64,000 nucleotides of DNA, from contig CAIYPD010000012.1 in the NCBI GenBank assembly GCA_903928075.1, positions 1 to 64,000 of the forward strand, given 5' to 3'. The position numbers were made by a program, and so were the translations under genes. Origin of the DNA: Candidatus Firestoneibacteriota bacterium (GTDB lineage: Bacteria; Oederibacteriota; D2-FULL-39-29). This document shows, piece after piece, positions 15,548 through 25,047 of the stretch (positions within the stretch are counted from its first letter, which is position 1; each line of letters begins with the position of its first letter). The notes under the pieces were generated by a model. That model ran no database searches. It saw only the letters and a list, made by a program, of their open reading frames with translations, and was not told the origin of the DNA.

Positions 15548-17335
15548 CTATCCGATATTCACGGTATCTCTGAGTTCTGAAGGCACGCCTTTCGGACATG
15601 CCGCGTGATAATGTGTATGAAGAAGCTTATGTGAAAGTTCTCCAAGCGGCTTTATCAAAAACTCTTTATAGATAGCCGTGATGAGCGGATTCTCGTGAGA
15701 TTTTCTTATTTTCTTTTCTTCGTCTATAGTGTAGAGTCCTGCAGACCTTTGAGAATAGAGATCCACATCCATAGCTTCCAGGTCTCCCTGCGGATAAATC
15801 TGCCCGCCGCCGCCGATACAGCCTCCGGGACAGGTCATTACTTCCACAAAATGATATTTTCGCTTACCTTCTTTTATTTCAGTAAGAAGTTTATGGACAT
15901 TTGCGAGGCCATTGACTATAGCAACATTAACCTTGGTGCCGGCGACATCAACGACGGCTTCCTTTATCCCCTTCAAGCCTCTTACATCCTTAAAATCTAC
16001 GGAAGGCAATGTCTTCTTGGTAATAACTTCATAAGCGGTACGAAGCGCTGCTTCCATAACTCCGCCGGTTACCCCAAAAATAGGCGCGGCCCCGGTAGAT
16101 TCTCCCATGGGCCCGTCGAACTGCCCGGGTTTAAGTTCACTAAACTTAATGCCCGCCTGTTTTATCATCTTGGCAAGTTCCCTTGTGGTAAGTACGACAT
16201 CAACATCCTGAAAGCCGCTCGATTTCATTTCCGGCCGGGCACATTCGTATTTTTTTGCCGTGCAGGGCATTATAGATACAGAAAATATTTTAGCCGGATC
16301 TATTCCCGCTTTCTTTGCGTAGAAAGTTTTTATAAGCGCTCCCATCATCTGCTGGGGAGATTTACAGGTAGAAACATTTTCTATGAACTCAGGATGGAAA
16401 GTTTCAAGATATTTTATCCAGCCCGGCGAGCAGGAGGTAAACATGGGCAGTTTTCCGCCTGTTGTCAGACGCTTTATAAACTCATGTCCTTCTTCAATAA
16501 TTGTAAGGTCCGCCGAGAACTGGGTATCAAAAACGACTTTAAAGCCCAGCATTCTAAGAGCTGCAACCATCTCGAAAGTTTTATCGGTGCCGGGAGCAAA
16601 ACCAAAGGCCTCCCCGACGGCAACCCTTACGGCCGGTGCAATCTGCACAATACATACTTTGTCGGGATTACTCAGGTTCTTGAAAGTTTCTTTTATTCCA
16701 TCTTTTTCCGTAAGCGCCGCAGTCGGGCAAACCAGCGTACACTGGCCGCAATTAATGCATACACTGTCTTTCATCTCCATATTATAGGCCGGGCCGACAT
16801 TTGTTTTATAACCCCGGGCAGAGATTGAAAGTGCATTAACACCCTGAATCTCTGCGCATACCCGGACGCATTTTCCGCAAAGTATACATTTGTCGGAATC
16901 CCTGACTATGGAGCAGGAAGAACTGTCTATGTCAAAGTGCTTTCTCTCTCCGGCATAAAGATATTCCTCAACCCCGAGAGTCGTCGCTAACTGTTGCAGT
17001 TCGCAGTTATTATTCCTCTCGCAAATCTGGCATTCCTTCGGATGATTGTCCAGAATCAGTTCGACTATATTCCTTCTCGCTTCCCTTATGGCAGGTGTAT
17101 TAGTTTTTACATTCATACCTTCAAAGACTGTTGTGACACACGAGGCCGGGAAGTTTTTAGCACCGTCTATTTCAACAACGCAAACCCGGCAGGCCCCGAC
17201 ACTTGAGAGCCTTGGATGATAGCACAGTCTCGGAATATGTATTCCTATCGAATCTGCGGCCTGCATTACCGTAGAATCTTCGGAAACTTTTGCCGCAATC
17301 CCGTCTATTTTAAGGTTCACCATTTTCTTTTCCAT
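15548..17335 (-). CDS. hydA: [FeFe]-hydrogenase catalytic subunit 1 (HydA, multimeric NADH-linked type)
   Basis: Start at 17335, nine bases after AGGAGG; ATG 17359 is inside the upstream gene. 595 residues: NuoG-like [2Fe-2S] (CYHPRLSSVGACRVC), His-ligated cluster (HPKECQICERNNNC), two [4Fe-4S] (CILCGKCVRVC, CINCGQCTLVCP), then the H-cluster domain. H-cluster motifs: TSCSPGW, MPCTAKK and EVMTCPGGCIGGGGQ. The first has Ser where the paralog at 21534 has Cys (TSCCPAW); this is an accepted variant of the family pattern as I recall it. Catalyses H2/proton interconversion in the cytoplasm. Confidence 0.95.
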   Translation of the reverse strand: MEKKMVNLKIDGIAAKVSEDSTVMQAADSIGIHIPRLCYHPRLSSVGACRVCVVEIDGAKNFPASCVTTVFEGMNVKTNTPAIREARRNIVELILDNHPKECQICERNNNCELQQLATTLGVEEYLYAGERKHFDIDSSSCSIVRDSDKCILCGKCVRVCAEIQGVNALSISARGYKTNVGPAYNMEMKDSVCINCGQCTLVCPTAALTEKDGIKETFKNLSNPDKVCIVQIAPAVRVAVGEAFGFAPGTDKTFEMVAALRMLGFKVVFDTQFSADLTIIEEGHEFIKRLTTGGKLPMFTSCSPGWIKYLETFHPEFIENVSTCKSPQQMMGALIKTFYAKKAGIDPAKIFSVSIMPCTAKKYECARPEMKSSGFQDVDVVLTTRELAKMIKQAGIKFSELKPGQFDGPMGESTGAAPIFGVTGGVMEAALRTAYEVITKKTLPSVDFKDVRGLKGIKEAVVDVAGTKVNVAIVNGLANVHKLLTEIKEGKRKYHFVEVMTCPGGCIGGGGQIYPQGDLEAMDVDLYSQRSAGLYTIDEEKKIRKSHENPLITAIYKEFLIKPLGELSHKLLHTHYHAACPKGVPSELRDTVNIG

Positions 17336-17336
17336 G

Positions 17337-20300
17337 TTATTCCGCCTCCTTCTTATCACAGCGCAAACAACGATCGCATTCTTCCATCGCCTGGCTCTTA
17401 GTGTACCCGAGATCTACTTCGGTAAACGCCTGTAAACGCTTTTCCATGCTAAGTTTTATGTGTTTTATTCTATGCTTTTCTTTAACCTCTTTTGTCGGAT
17501 CCAGATAAGGTACTGTTTTTCTCTCACCCTTTACAACATACCTGTCTTTAGCCAGCTCCTCGCCTCTTACGCCGCTCAAGTACCTGTCTATGGAGATGGC
17601 AGCTTTTTCGCCATCCGCGACAGATTCAATAACGGTACCACCGCCGGTCACAACATCGCCGCCGGCAAAAACCCAGGGAATATTTGTACTTAAAGTTCTT
17701 TTATCCACCGCAACGGTATCCCAATCCGTCATAATAAGTTTATCTTTAGAAAGTTCCGCGCAATTAGGTTTGCCTCCTATGGCACTGATAACAATATCCA
17801 CAGGTAGGATAAACTTTTCATCGGTCGGCACCGGTTTTCTTCTGCCGGTAGAATCAAATTCCCCGGATTTAGTATGTAAGCATTCCAGTTCAACTATCTT
17901 GCCGTAAGAGCCTCTTATATTGTTGGGGACCAGGAGGAAATGGAGTTTTGCCCCTTCCTTCTCGCATTCTTCCACCTCTTCAGGTAGAGCAGGCATGTCC
18001 GCCCGGTGTCTTCTATATATTACATGTACTTCGGAAGCACCCAGTCTAAGACAGGTCCGGGCAACATCCATAGCCGCATTACCCCCGCCAATCACCGCAA
18101 CCCGTTGGCCCGTTACAGGAAGATTATGTTCTGCATCTATCACTATAGAATAAACACCTTTTATTTTCTTTATCTTCTCTGTATTATAATTCTTCAGGAA
18201 AGACAAAGACCCCATAAAGCCTAAAAGATCTGTGCCATGTATTCTTAACGGCACTTCTTTCCAGGCGCCAATACCCAAAAACACTGCCTCAAAACCCTTA
18301 TCTTTTAAATCTTTTAACGAGATATCCCGGCCAAAATACACGCCTGTTTTAATCTTAACACCGGCAGAGATAAGTCTCTTTATATCTCTTTCAACAATAT
18401 CTTTTGGAAGACGATACTCAGGAATACCCAAAGAAAGCATACCGCCGGCAATTTTTTCAGATTCATAAACCGTCACTTGATAGCCTTTTTTTACAAGATG
18501 ATACGCACAGGAAAGACCCGAAGGTCCGCTTCCAATAACCGCAACCAGGGACTTGTTGAGCTTTCCTTTGAACTTATCCATTCTAATATCTCTGTCTCCG
18601 GAGGTGTAATCTGCCGCAAATCTTTTCAGCATCATAATGGAAATTGGGTTTTCCATCTTGCCTCTCCTGCAATTAGTCTCACAGGGGTGATGACAGACGC
18701 GGCCGCAAACTGAAGGCAAAGGATTTCTCTTTAAAATAAGTTCAATACTTTCCTTAAACCTATTCTCATGAATGTGCCCGATGAAACCGGGGATATCAAT
18801 ATTTACCGGACAGGTGTGCTGACAGGGCGAAACGAAAAGCTCTCCACAAACAGCTGATTTACATTTTCGCTCTCTGATGTGGGATTCATATTCCTCGCGG
18901 AAATATTTTATTGTAGAAAGCACGGGATTAGGAGCTGTCTGACCCAAGCCACAAAGCGCGGTTTTCTTTATACTGTTGCCAAGTTTCTCCAGTTTCTCCA
19001 GGTCGCCTTCTTTTCCTTTTCCGCCGGAGATTCTTTCTAGTATCTCAAGCATCCGCTTCGTACCTTCGCGACAGGGAGTACACTTGCCGCAGGATTCATC
19101 CTGGGTAAATTCTAAAAAGAACTTCGCAACATCCACCATGCAGTCCTTTTCGTCCATAATTATTAAGCCACCCGAGCCCATGATAGAACCGGCGGAGATT
19201 AAGGAGTCATAATCTATGGGAGTGTTTAGAAACTGTGTGGGAAGACAGCCGCCGGAAGGGCCTCCCGTCTGAGCTGCCTTAAATTTTGCTTCGGTCTTGG
19301 TACCGCCGCCAATATCAAAAATTACCTCTCCAAGCGTTGTTCCCATAGGAACTTCTACCAACCCTGTATTCTTAATCTTACCGGCAAGCGCAAATACCTT
19401 AGTACCTTTAGATTTTTCCGTACCGATAGAGGAAAAGAATTCCCATCCGTCAAGAATGATTAGAGGAATATTGGCCCAGGTCTCAACATTATTAATAAGC
19501 GTCGGGCAGCCCCAAAGACCTTTCACTGAGGGATAAGGAGGCCTGGTAATAGGCATACCTCTCATTCCCTGGATAGAGTTAATCAAGGCAGTTTCCTCGC
19601 CGCAAACAAAAGCCCCGGCGCCAAGCACAATATCTATATCAAAAGAAAAATCGGTTCCTATAATATTCTTCCCGAGCAGGTTCTTTTTCCTGGCAATTTC
19701 AATAGCAATTTTCAACCTTTTAACAGCAAGAGGATACTCCGCACGGATATAGACTATACCAATATTTGACCCGACAGCATAACCGCCTATAGTCATGGCC
19801 TCTATCAGACTAAACGGATCACCTTCTATCATACTCCGGTCCATAAACGCACCCGGATCCCCTTCATCGGCGTTACAGATAACATATTTTACCGGAGCAT
19901 TCTGTGCGGCAACGAAGCCCCACTTTGTACCTGTTTTAAAACCGCCGCCCCCGCGACCCCGGAGGCCGGACTTTGTAATATCTTCAATTACTGTCTCCGG
20001 CTTGTAAGCCGTCAGAACTTTTGCAAGAGCTTCATAACCCCTAACGCAAAGATAATCATCTAAAGATTCCGGATCTATGGCTCCGCAATTTCTCAAGGCC
20101 ATCCGCTTCTGTTTGGAGAATTCTTCCAAATCCCCGAAAATATAGGAAGAACGGTTAGTTAAGAACTCATGGCCAAAATCCGCAGGCGCCGGAAGAATTT
20201 TACTTTCCCTTTCTACTTTTTTCTTGGCATACTCTGCTATTATTTTCTTTATTTTTTTCTCGTCAACATTTTCATATTTCATTGTTTTTTTGCCCGGCAC

Positions 20301-20543
20301 AAATACTTCAAGAGTGGGCTCAACATGACACCTGCCGGCACAGCCCTTTTCACTGATATAGACACCCCTGAGTTTTCTTTTTTTTATCTCTTCCTGAAGG
20401 GCATTAAGGACCTTTTTCGACCCCGCGGCTATTTCGCAGGTTGACATGCCAACGCTAAATCTTATGTTCGCATTCCATTTTGGGATATTGCTCTTTATTG
20501 CTTTTTGTTTCATACTTTTTATCTTCTCAAGCGCACTGCTCAT
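17337..20543 (-). CDS. hydB: Hydrogenase flavin subunit HydB fused to a GltD/NfnB-like NADPH oxidoreductase
   Basis: 1,068 residues in three parts. About 25-110: thioredoxin-like [2Fe-2S] domain (C36, C68, C72). About 145-560: NuoF core with FMN/NADH glycine loop GRGGGGFKTGTKW and [4Fe-4S] ligands C485, C488, C491, C531. About 561-1062: complete GltD-like module with eight cluster cysteines (C561 to C625), FAD loop VIGSGPSGLS at about 669, NAD(P) loop VIGGGNAAMD at about 818, and YRRHRADMPA, the NADPH-type sequence of GltD/NfnB. Usual HydB is about 550-630 residues. The frame is continuous, with no stop or shift at the junction. The fusion suggests the complex handles NADPH as well as NADH. 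First hydrogenase gene after rex. Confidence 0.93.
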   Translation of the reverse strand: MSSALEKIKSMKQKAIKSNIPKWNANIRFSVGMSTCEIAAGSKKVLNALQEEIKKRKLRGVYISEKGCAGRCHVEPTLEVFVPGKKTMKYENVDEKKIKKIIAEYAKKKVERESKILPAPADFGHEFLTNRSSYIFGDLEEFSKQKRMALRNCGAIDPESLDDYLCVRGYEALAKVLTAYKPETVIEDITKSGLRGRGGGGFKTGTKWGFVAAQNAPVKYVICNADEGDPGAFMDRSMIEGDPFSLIEAMTIGGYAVGSNIGIVYIRAEYPLAVKRLKIAIEIARKKNLLGKNIIGTDFSFDIDIVLGAGAFVCGEETALINSIQGMRGMPITRPPYPSVKGLWGCPTLINNVETWANIPLIILDGWEFFSSIGTEKSKGTKVFALAGKIKNTGLVEVPMGTTLGEVIFDIGGGTKTEAKFKAAQTGGPSGGCLPTQFLNTPIDYDSLISAGSIMGSGGLIIMDEKDCMVDVAKFFLEFTQDESCGKCTPCREGTKRMLEILERISGGKGKEGDLEKLEKLGNSIKKTALCGLGQTAPNPVLSTIKYFREEYESHIRERKCKSAVCGELFVSPCQHTCPVNIDIPGFIGHIHENRFKESIELILKRNPLPSVCGRVCHHPCETNCRRGKMENPISIMMLKRFAADYTSGDRDIRMDKFKGKLNKSLVAVIGSGPSGLSCAYHLVKKGYQVTVYESEKIAGGMLSLGIPEYRLPKDIVERDIKRLISAGVKIKTGVYFGRDISLKDLKDKGFEAVFLGIGAWKEVPLRIHGTDLLGFMGSLSFLKNYNTEKIKKIKGVYSIVIDAEHNLPVTGQRVAVIGGGNAAMDVARTCLRLGASEVHVIYRRHRADMPALPEEVEECEKEGAKLHFLLVPNNIRGSYGKIVELECLHTKSGEFDSTGRRKPVPTDEKFILPVDIVISAIGGKPNCAELSKDKLIMTDWDTVAVDKRTLSTNIPWVFAGGDVVTGGGTVIESVADGEKAAISIDRYLSGVRGEELAKDRYVVKGERKTVPYLDPTKEVKEKHRIKHIKLSMEKRLQAFTEVDLGYTKSQAMEECDRCLRCDKKEAE

Positions 20544-20634
20544 TTTCAGCTCCTTCTTCCGATTTTTTTGCGGAAAAGAAATATTTTATCTGATATTTAT
20601 TTGTAAATTTCACTAACGATAGCGATAAAATAAA

Positions 20635-20651
20635 CGGAAAATATTTTTCCG
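20635..20651 (-). terminator. Weak terminator or attenuator after rex
   Basis: Minus-strand CGGAAAA-ata-TTTTCCG followed by TTTATTTT, a few bases past the rex stop. It separates rex from hydB1 and may allow partial read-through; no separate strong promoter for hydB1 is visible in the 113-base gap. Confidence 0.45.
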
Positions 20652-20656
20652 GGCAC

Positions 20657-21307
20657 TCATGCACCATGCTCATTTTTCTGTTTTTCGCCGCGGTGCCTCG
20701 CATTAACATAATAGATAACATTCTCAAGTTCTATCGCCAGACTTACATTATTTACAACCACCTTTTCCGGCACTCTTAGAGTGACCGGAGCAAAATTAAG
20801 AATTCCTTTTATACCCGCAGAGACCAGAATCTCGCTTACCTCCTGGGCAACCGTCGCAGGGACCGCAAGTATGGCGACTTTAACCTTGTTGATCTTGACA
20901 TACTCAAAGACATCTTTTATATTATGTATCTGGATATTGTTTACTTTGCCCTGCTTGGCCGGATCGGCATCAAATGCGGCAACGATATTTATATCTTCTT
21001 TCTCAAAACCACGGTATCTTGCAAGCGCGCTTCCAAGGTTACCGGCACCTACCATTATAACTTTCTGGATTTCGTCTTTACCAAGAATATAATTTATCTT
21101 CTCGATAAGATTATCGATGATATACCCGCCTTTCTTGTTCCCTGAGATTCCAAAGAGCGAAAAATCTTTCCTTACCTGGACCGCCGTAACAGCGGTTGCC
21201 TCGCCAAGATTGTCAGAAAATATCTTAACATAGCCAAGTTCCTTAAGATCTTTGAGCGTCCGTCTGTAACGACACAACCTTTGTATGCAGTTTCTAGATT
21301 CCGACAT
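20657..21307 (-). CDS. rex: Redox-sensing transcriptional repressor Rex
   Basis: 216 residues. N-terminal winged helix (SESRNCIQRLCRYRRTLKDL... TAVQVRKDFSLFG), then a Rossmann domain with VIMVGAGNLGSALARYRGF and AVPATVAQEVSEILVSAGIKGILNFAPV, both diagnostic of Rex. Rex leaves DNA when NADH/NAD+ rises, de-repressing fermentative genes. It lies between two hydrogenase operons, and Rex-box-like sites occur at the operon 2 promoter. Probably co-transcribed with operon 1. Confidence 0.95.
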   Translation of the reverse strand: MSESRNCIQRLCRYRRTLKDLKELGYVKIFSDNLGEATAVTAVQVRKDFSLFGISGNKKGGYIIDNLIEKINYILGKDEIQKVIMVGAGNLGSALARYRGFEKEDINIVAAFDADPAKQGKVNNIQIHNIKDVFEYVKINKVKVAILAVPATVAQEVSEILVSAGIKGILNFAPVTLRVPEKVVVNNVSLAIELENVIYYVNARHRGEKQKNEHGA

Positions 21308-21320
21308 ATTGCACCACCTT

Positions 21321-21335
21321 TCACATTATATGTGA
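21321..21335. promoter_or_regulatory. Palindrome over the rex -10 element
   Basis: TCACAT-tat-ATGTGA, perfect six-base arms, overlaps the TATAAT of the rex promoter and sits 14 bases ahead of the start codon. It uses Rex-type half-site letters in inverted order, so it may bind another regulator or Rex in a non-standard way. Autoregulation is an inference. Confidence 0.5.
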
Positions 21336-21353
21336 TTTTATATTGCGCGTCAA
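21325..21353 (-). promoter_or_regulatory. rex promoter
   Basis: Minus strand -35 TTGACG (21348-21353), 17-base spacer, -10 TATAAT (21325-21330); AAAGGTGG serves as ribosome site before the ATG at 21307. Confidence 0.7.
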
Positions 21354-21432
21354 TAATAATGTGTCATTTGGCATATAAAGGCTTTGACGCTATCCAGATT
21401 TTACATTGTTATTCAATGTTTATTTTAACATA

Positions 21433-21450
21433 TTGCTCTATATGTCACAA
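21433..21450. promoter_or_regulatory. Imperfect Rex-box-like site upstream of rex
   Basis: TTGCTC-tatatg-TCACAA. The right half is a perfect Rex half-site (TTGTGA on minus) and the left keeps four of six bases, with the six-base spacing of Rex boxes. It is about 80 bases upstream of the rex promoter. Confidence 0.35.
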
Positions 21451-21478
21451 TATATATCTTTAGGCAAGGATATAATAA

Positions 21479-21524
21479 AAAAGGCGAACTATGTGTACTA
21501 TATTTCACATAATATTCGCCTTTT
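21479..21524 (-). terminator. Intrinsic terminator of hydrogenase operon 2
   Basis: Perfect ten-base outer stem AAAAGGCGAA / TTCGCCTTTT with an inner TATGTG / CACATA stem, followed on the minus strand by TTTTTTATT. It begins ten bases after the hydA2 stop. Confidence 0.8.
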
Positions 21525-21533
21525 CCTTTATTC

Positions 21534-23285
21534 CTATCTTATGTAAATCGGCCTTGCTTTATATTCGGTATGGCAGAGCTTGTGTGATTTTTCTCCCAAT
21601 GGTTTACCCAGGAAATCCTTATAAAGTTTTTTCACATAAGGATTTTTGTGTGAACATCGAAGTTCTTTATCCTTATCATCCTGATAAATTGCTGAGCTCC
21701 TCTTTAAACGAAGCGCATCCGTGACATTATACGGCTGACCACCGCCGCCTACACACCCGCCGGGACAAGCCATAACTTCAATAAAATGATAGGGTAGTTC
21801 TTTCCCCTCTTTTTTTGCCTGCCTGACCCTGTTAAGGACCTCTTCTACATGAGAGAGCCCGTGAGCTACCGCTATTCTTATCTTTGTTCCTTTAATATCT
21901 ATCTCTGCTTCTTTAATACTTTCAAGACCTCTTGTTTTTATAAAATTAACATCTTCAAGTTCCTTCCCGGTTACTATATTGTAGGCTGTTCTAAGCGCAG
22001 CTTCCATGACTCCGCCGGTTGCTCCAAAAATAACGCCGGCGCCAGAGTATTCTCCAAGCAGGCCATCAGCTTCCTCATCAGGAAGATTCAAAAAATCTAT
22101 CCCTGCTTGTTTTATCATGCGTGAAAGTTCGCGGGTGGTAATGGTAACATCGATGTCCTGAAAGCCCGAAGCAAACATTTCACCCGATCTCGTTATTTCA
22201 TATTTCTTGGCAGTGCAGGGCATGATTGAGACCATGTAGATCTTGGCCGGATCTATACCGTTCTTTTCGGCGTAATAGGTCTTTGAAAGCGTTCCAACAA
22301 TTTCATGCGGAGACTTGCAGGTAGAAAAGTGATTGATCATATCCGAATGGAATTTCTCCATAAAGTCAACCCAGGCAGGACAACAGGAGGTTATAAGCGG
22401 CAGTTCCCCTTTGTTATGCAACAACCGTTCAACAAATTCTCCGGCTTCCTCCATTATAGTGACATCCGCACCGAAGTTAGTATCAAAGACGGCTTTGAAA
22501 CCCATTCTTCTAAATAGAGCGTAAAGTTTCTTTGTTAGATTTTTACCCACTACACCAAAAGCCTCGCCTATAGCCACCCGGACTGCGGGTGCGATTTGAA
22601 TAACGCAGTATTTATCCGCGTTTTTAAGCGCCTCCCAAACCAGGCGGGTATCATCTTTTTCAAATATTGCACCGGTAGGACAATGCGCAGAACATTGGCC
22701 GCATTTCACGCAGGGAGATTCCGAAAGTTTAATGTCTCCGGCCGGCGAGATCCTGGTATCCATCCCGCGCTGAAGGAAGGACAGCGCCCAAACATCCTGG
22801 CCTTTTTGGCAAACTTCTATGCATCTTCCGCATAATATACATTTTGTAGGATCAAGAACTATAGTCCCGGTGGTGGAATCCTGAGGAATATCTCTTAAAA
22901 ATTTCTTAAAAACATCTTCCCTGATACCAAAATCCGAAGCCATACTCTGCAGTTCGCAATTACTATTCCTGCCGCATTTAAGACAATCATTCGGATGATT
23001 GGAAAGTATCAGTTCAAGAACCGTTTTTCTTACTTCTACAATATCCGGGTCATTGGTGGTTATTTCCATCTTGTCTTCTATCGGTGTACAGCAGGCCCGG
23101 AACATCTTGTTGGAACCTTTTACTTTTACAATGCAAAGACCACAGGCCGCCGAAGGCGGCAGGTCTGGATGCTTGCAAAGTGTCGGTATTTTAATCTGAA
23201 CCTTTTTGGCTGCCTCCATAACGGTGGTCCCTTCTTTTACTTCCACCGTGATACCATTAATTTTAGCTTCTATCATTTTATACAT
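21534..23285 (-). CDS. hydA: [FeFe]-hydrogenase catalytic subunit 2 (HydA, multimeric type)
   Basis: 583 residues, same domain order as hydA1: [2Fe-2S] (CKHPDLPPSAACGLC), His-ligated cluster (HPNDCLKCGRNSNC), two [4Fe-4S] (CILCGRCIEVC, CVKCGQCSAHCP), H-cluster domain with TSCCPAW, MPCTAKK and EVMACPGGCVGGGGQ. All canonical H-cluster ligands are present. AAGGAG precedes the ATG. Last gene of operon 2, directly behind hydB2. Confidence 0.95.
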   Translation of the reverse strand: MYKMIEAKINGITVEVKEGTTVMEAAKKVQIKIPTLCKHPDLPPSAACGLCIVKVKGSNKMFRACCTPIEDKMEITTNDPDIVEVRKTVLELILSNHPNDCLKCGRNSNCELQSMASDFGIREDVFKKFLRDIPQDSTTGTIVLDPTKCILCGRCIEVCQKGQDVWALSFLQRGMDTRISPAGDIKLSESPCVKCGQCSAHCPTGAIFEKDDTRLVWEALKNADKYCVIQIAPAVRVAIGEAFGVVGKNLTKKLYALFRRMGFKAVFDTNFGADVTIMEEAGEFVERLLHNKGELPLITSCCPAWVDFMEKFHSDMINHFSTCKSPHEIVGTLSKTYYAEKNGIDPAKIYMVSIMPCTAKKYEITRSGEMFASGFQDIDVTITTRELSRMIKQAGIDFLNLPDEEADGLLGEYSGAGVIFGATGGVMEAALRTAYNIVTGKELEDVNFIKTRGLESIKEAEIDIKGTKIRIAVAHGLSHVEEVLNRVRQAKKEGKELPYHFIEVMACPGGCVGGGGQPYNVTDALRLKRSSAIYQDDKDKELRCSHKNPYVKKLYKDFLGKPLGEKSHKLCHTEYKARPIYIR

Positions 23286-23290
23286 TTGTC

Positions 23291-25033
23291 CTACTCCTTA
23301 GTTACAGCTTTAAATTTACAAACATCAAAGCAAAGGCCGCATTTTACACACTTAATCGGATCTATAACATACCCGGCTTCACGGCTTCCCAGAATGGCAG
23401 CCGACGGGCAATTTTTAAAACAGAGCCCGCATTTCTTGCACTTTGGAGGAAGTATCTTGAAATAGATAAGGGCTTTACACTTCCCGGCCGGACACTTTTT
23501 TTCAATAATGTGCTTTTTGTATTCCTCTTCAAAATACCTGATGGTTGAAAACACCGGATTGGAAGCCGATTGCCCGAGACCGCAGAGCGAAGCTTTCTGC
23601 ATAGCATAGGAGATCTTTTTTAATTTATCCAGATCTTCCATCTCCCCTTTTCCCTCTGAAATTTTTTCAAGGAGATGAAGAAGCTGGTAGCCGCCTAAAC
23701 GACAGGGCGCGCATTTTCCGCATGACTCATCAACACAGAACTTAAGGTAAAACTTTGCAAGGTCGACGAGACAGTCAGTTTCATCAATAGCGATCATTCC
23801 ACCTGAACCCATAATAGATCCAAGTTTGCCGAGATTTTCATAGTCTACCGGAGTATCCAGAAATTCCTGAGGAATAACCCCGCCGGAAGGCCCGCCTGTT
23901 TGGACAGCTTTGATTGATCTGTTATTAAGTATTCCACCGCCTATATCAAAAATAATTTCCCGGATAGTTATCCCCATAGGGACTTCAACCAGGCCGGAAT
24001 TTTTTACTTTTCCGGTAAGAGCAAATACTTTTGTACCTTTGCTTTTTTCAGTACCGATAGAAGCAAATTTTGCGCCCCCGCCAAAAATCAGCTGTGGAAT
24101 GTTGGCAAGCGTCTCAACATTATTAATGATAGTTGGTTTTTCCCACAAACCCTTTACCGAGGGATAGGGCGGCCTTGGATGAGGTGTACCTCTTTTACCT
24201 TCTATGGAAGCAATCAGCGCCGTTTCCTCCCCGCAGACAAAAGCTCCGGCTCCAAGCCTGATTTCAAGTTCAAAACTATAATTGCTGCCGAGTATATTAT
24301 TTCCGAGAAGTCCTGCTTCTACAGCCTGATCTATGGCTTTCTGGACCCTTTCAACAGCAAGAGGATATTCAGCTCTTATATAAAAATACCCTTTCGATGA
24401 GCCTATAGTATAGCCCGCAATTATCATTCCTTCCAAAACGGAATGCGGATCACCTTCCAGAACGCTTCGATCCATGTAGGCCCCGGGATCACCTTCGTCA
24501 CCATTACAGATAACATATTTTTCCGGGGAATTCATACCGCGGGCGAAATTCCATTTCATCCAGGTAGGATAACCAGCGCCGCCCCTGCCGCGAAGCCCGC
24601 TTTTTTTGAGTTCTTCTACCACCTGCTCCGGTTTCATTTCTAAAAGAACCTTAGCCAGGGCTTTATACCCTCCGGCGGCCAAATAATCCTCAAGGCTTTC
24701 CGGATCAATATACCCGCAGTTTTTAAGAACTGCCCTCATTTGTTTGGATTTTTTCTCATAAAGCGATTCTTTTATTACTTTATTGCCTTTTATGGTTTCT
24801 TCTATTATTTTTTTTACATCGGTGTTCTTCAGGCCGGTGTAAACTATATTTTCCGGCAAAATCTTCACCGCCACGCCTTTCTCATATAAACCCATGTCGG
24901 CAATTCTTACAACCGAGGCTTGCTCAATTAGATTGGTGTCTCTCAACTCATTTGAGAAGAGAGTGTAAAAATCATTAACGCGATCCTGCTGGGTAGAATC
25001 GGTATCCTTAAGATATATTATTTTCTTTTGCAT
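23291..25033 (-). CDS. hydB: NuoF-like flavin subunit of hydrogenase 2 (HydB)
   Basis: 580 residues. NuoF core with [13 protein letters not shown] (FMN/NADH), [13 protein letters not shown] plus CGLGQ ([4Fe-4S]), and a C-terminal pair of ferredoxin motifs [12 protein letters not shown] and [11 protein letters not shown]. The first hundred or so residues look like the thioredoxin-like domain of HydB but contain no cysteine at all before the LKNCG at the core boundary, so that domain cannot hold its [2Fe-2S] cluster. The separate [2Fe-2S] protein gene just upstream may replace it. NADH oxidation site of the complex. Confidence 0.94.
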   Translation of the reverse strand: MQKKIIYLKDTDSTQQDRVNDFYTLFSNELRDTNLIEQASVVRIADMGLYEKGVAVKILPENIVYTGLKNTDVKKIIEETIKGNKVIKESLYEKKSKQMRAVLKNCGYIDPESLEDYLAAGGYKALAKVLLEMKPEQVVEELKKSGLRGRGGAGYPTWMKWNFARGMNSPEKYVICNGDEGDPGAYMDRSVLEGDPHSVLEGMIIAGYTIGSSKGYFYIRAEYPLAVERVQKAIDQAVEAGLLGNNILGSNYSFELEIRLGAGAFVCGEETALIASIEGKRGTPHPRPPYPSVKGLWEKPTIINNVETLANIPQLIFGGGAKFASIGTEKSKGTKVFALTGKVKNSGLVEVPMGITIREIIFDIGGGILNNRSIKAVQTGGPSGGVIPQEFLDTPVDYENLGKLGSIMGSGGMIAIDETDCLVDLAKFYLKFCVDESCGKCAPCRLGGYQLLHLLEKISEGKGEMEDLDKLKKISYAMQKASLCGLGQSASNPVFSTIRYFEEEYKKHIIEKKCPAGKCKALIYFKILPPKCKKCGLCFKNCPSAAILGSREAGYVIDPIKCVKCGLCFDVCKFKAVTKE

Positions 25034-25047
25034 GGCCTATGTCCTTT

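Noticed and set aside
15548-17335. HydA1 as an inactive or sensory hydrogenase because of TSCSP
   Set aside because: The rest of the H-cluster motifs are intact and it sits in a full HydABC operon; the C/S change is an allowed variant.
21479-21524. TATGTG ... CACATA as another Rex or CRP operator
   Set aside because: It is the inner part of the hydA2 terminator stem, with the wrong half-site spacing for Rex.
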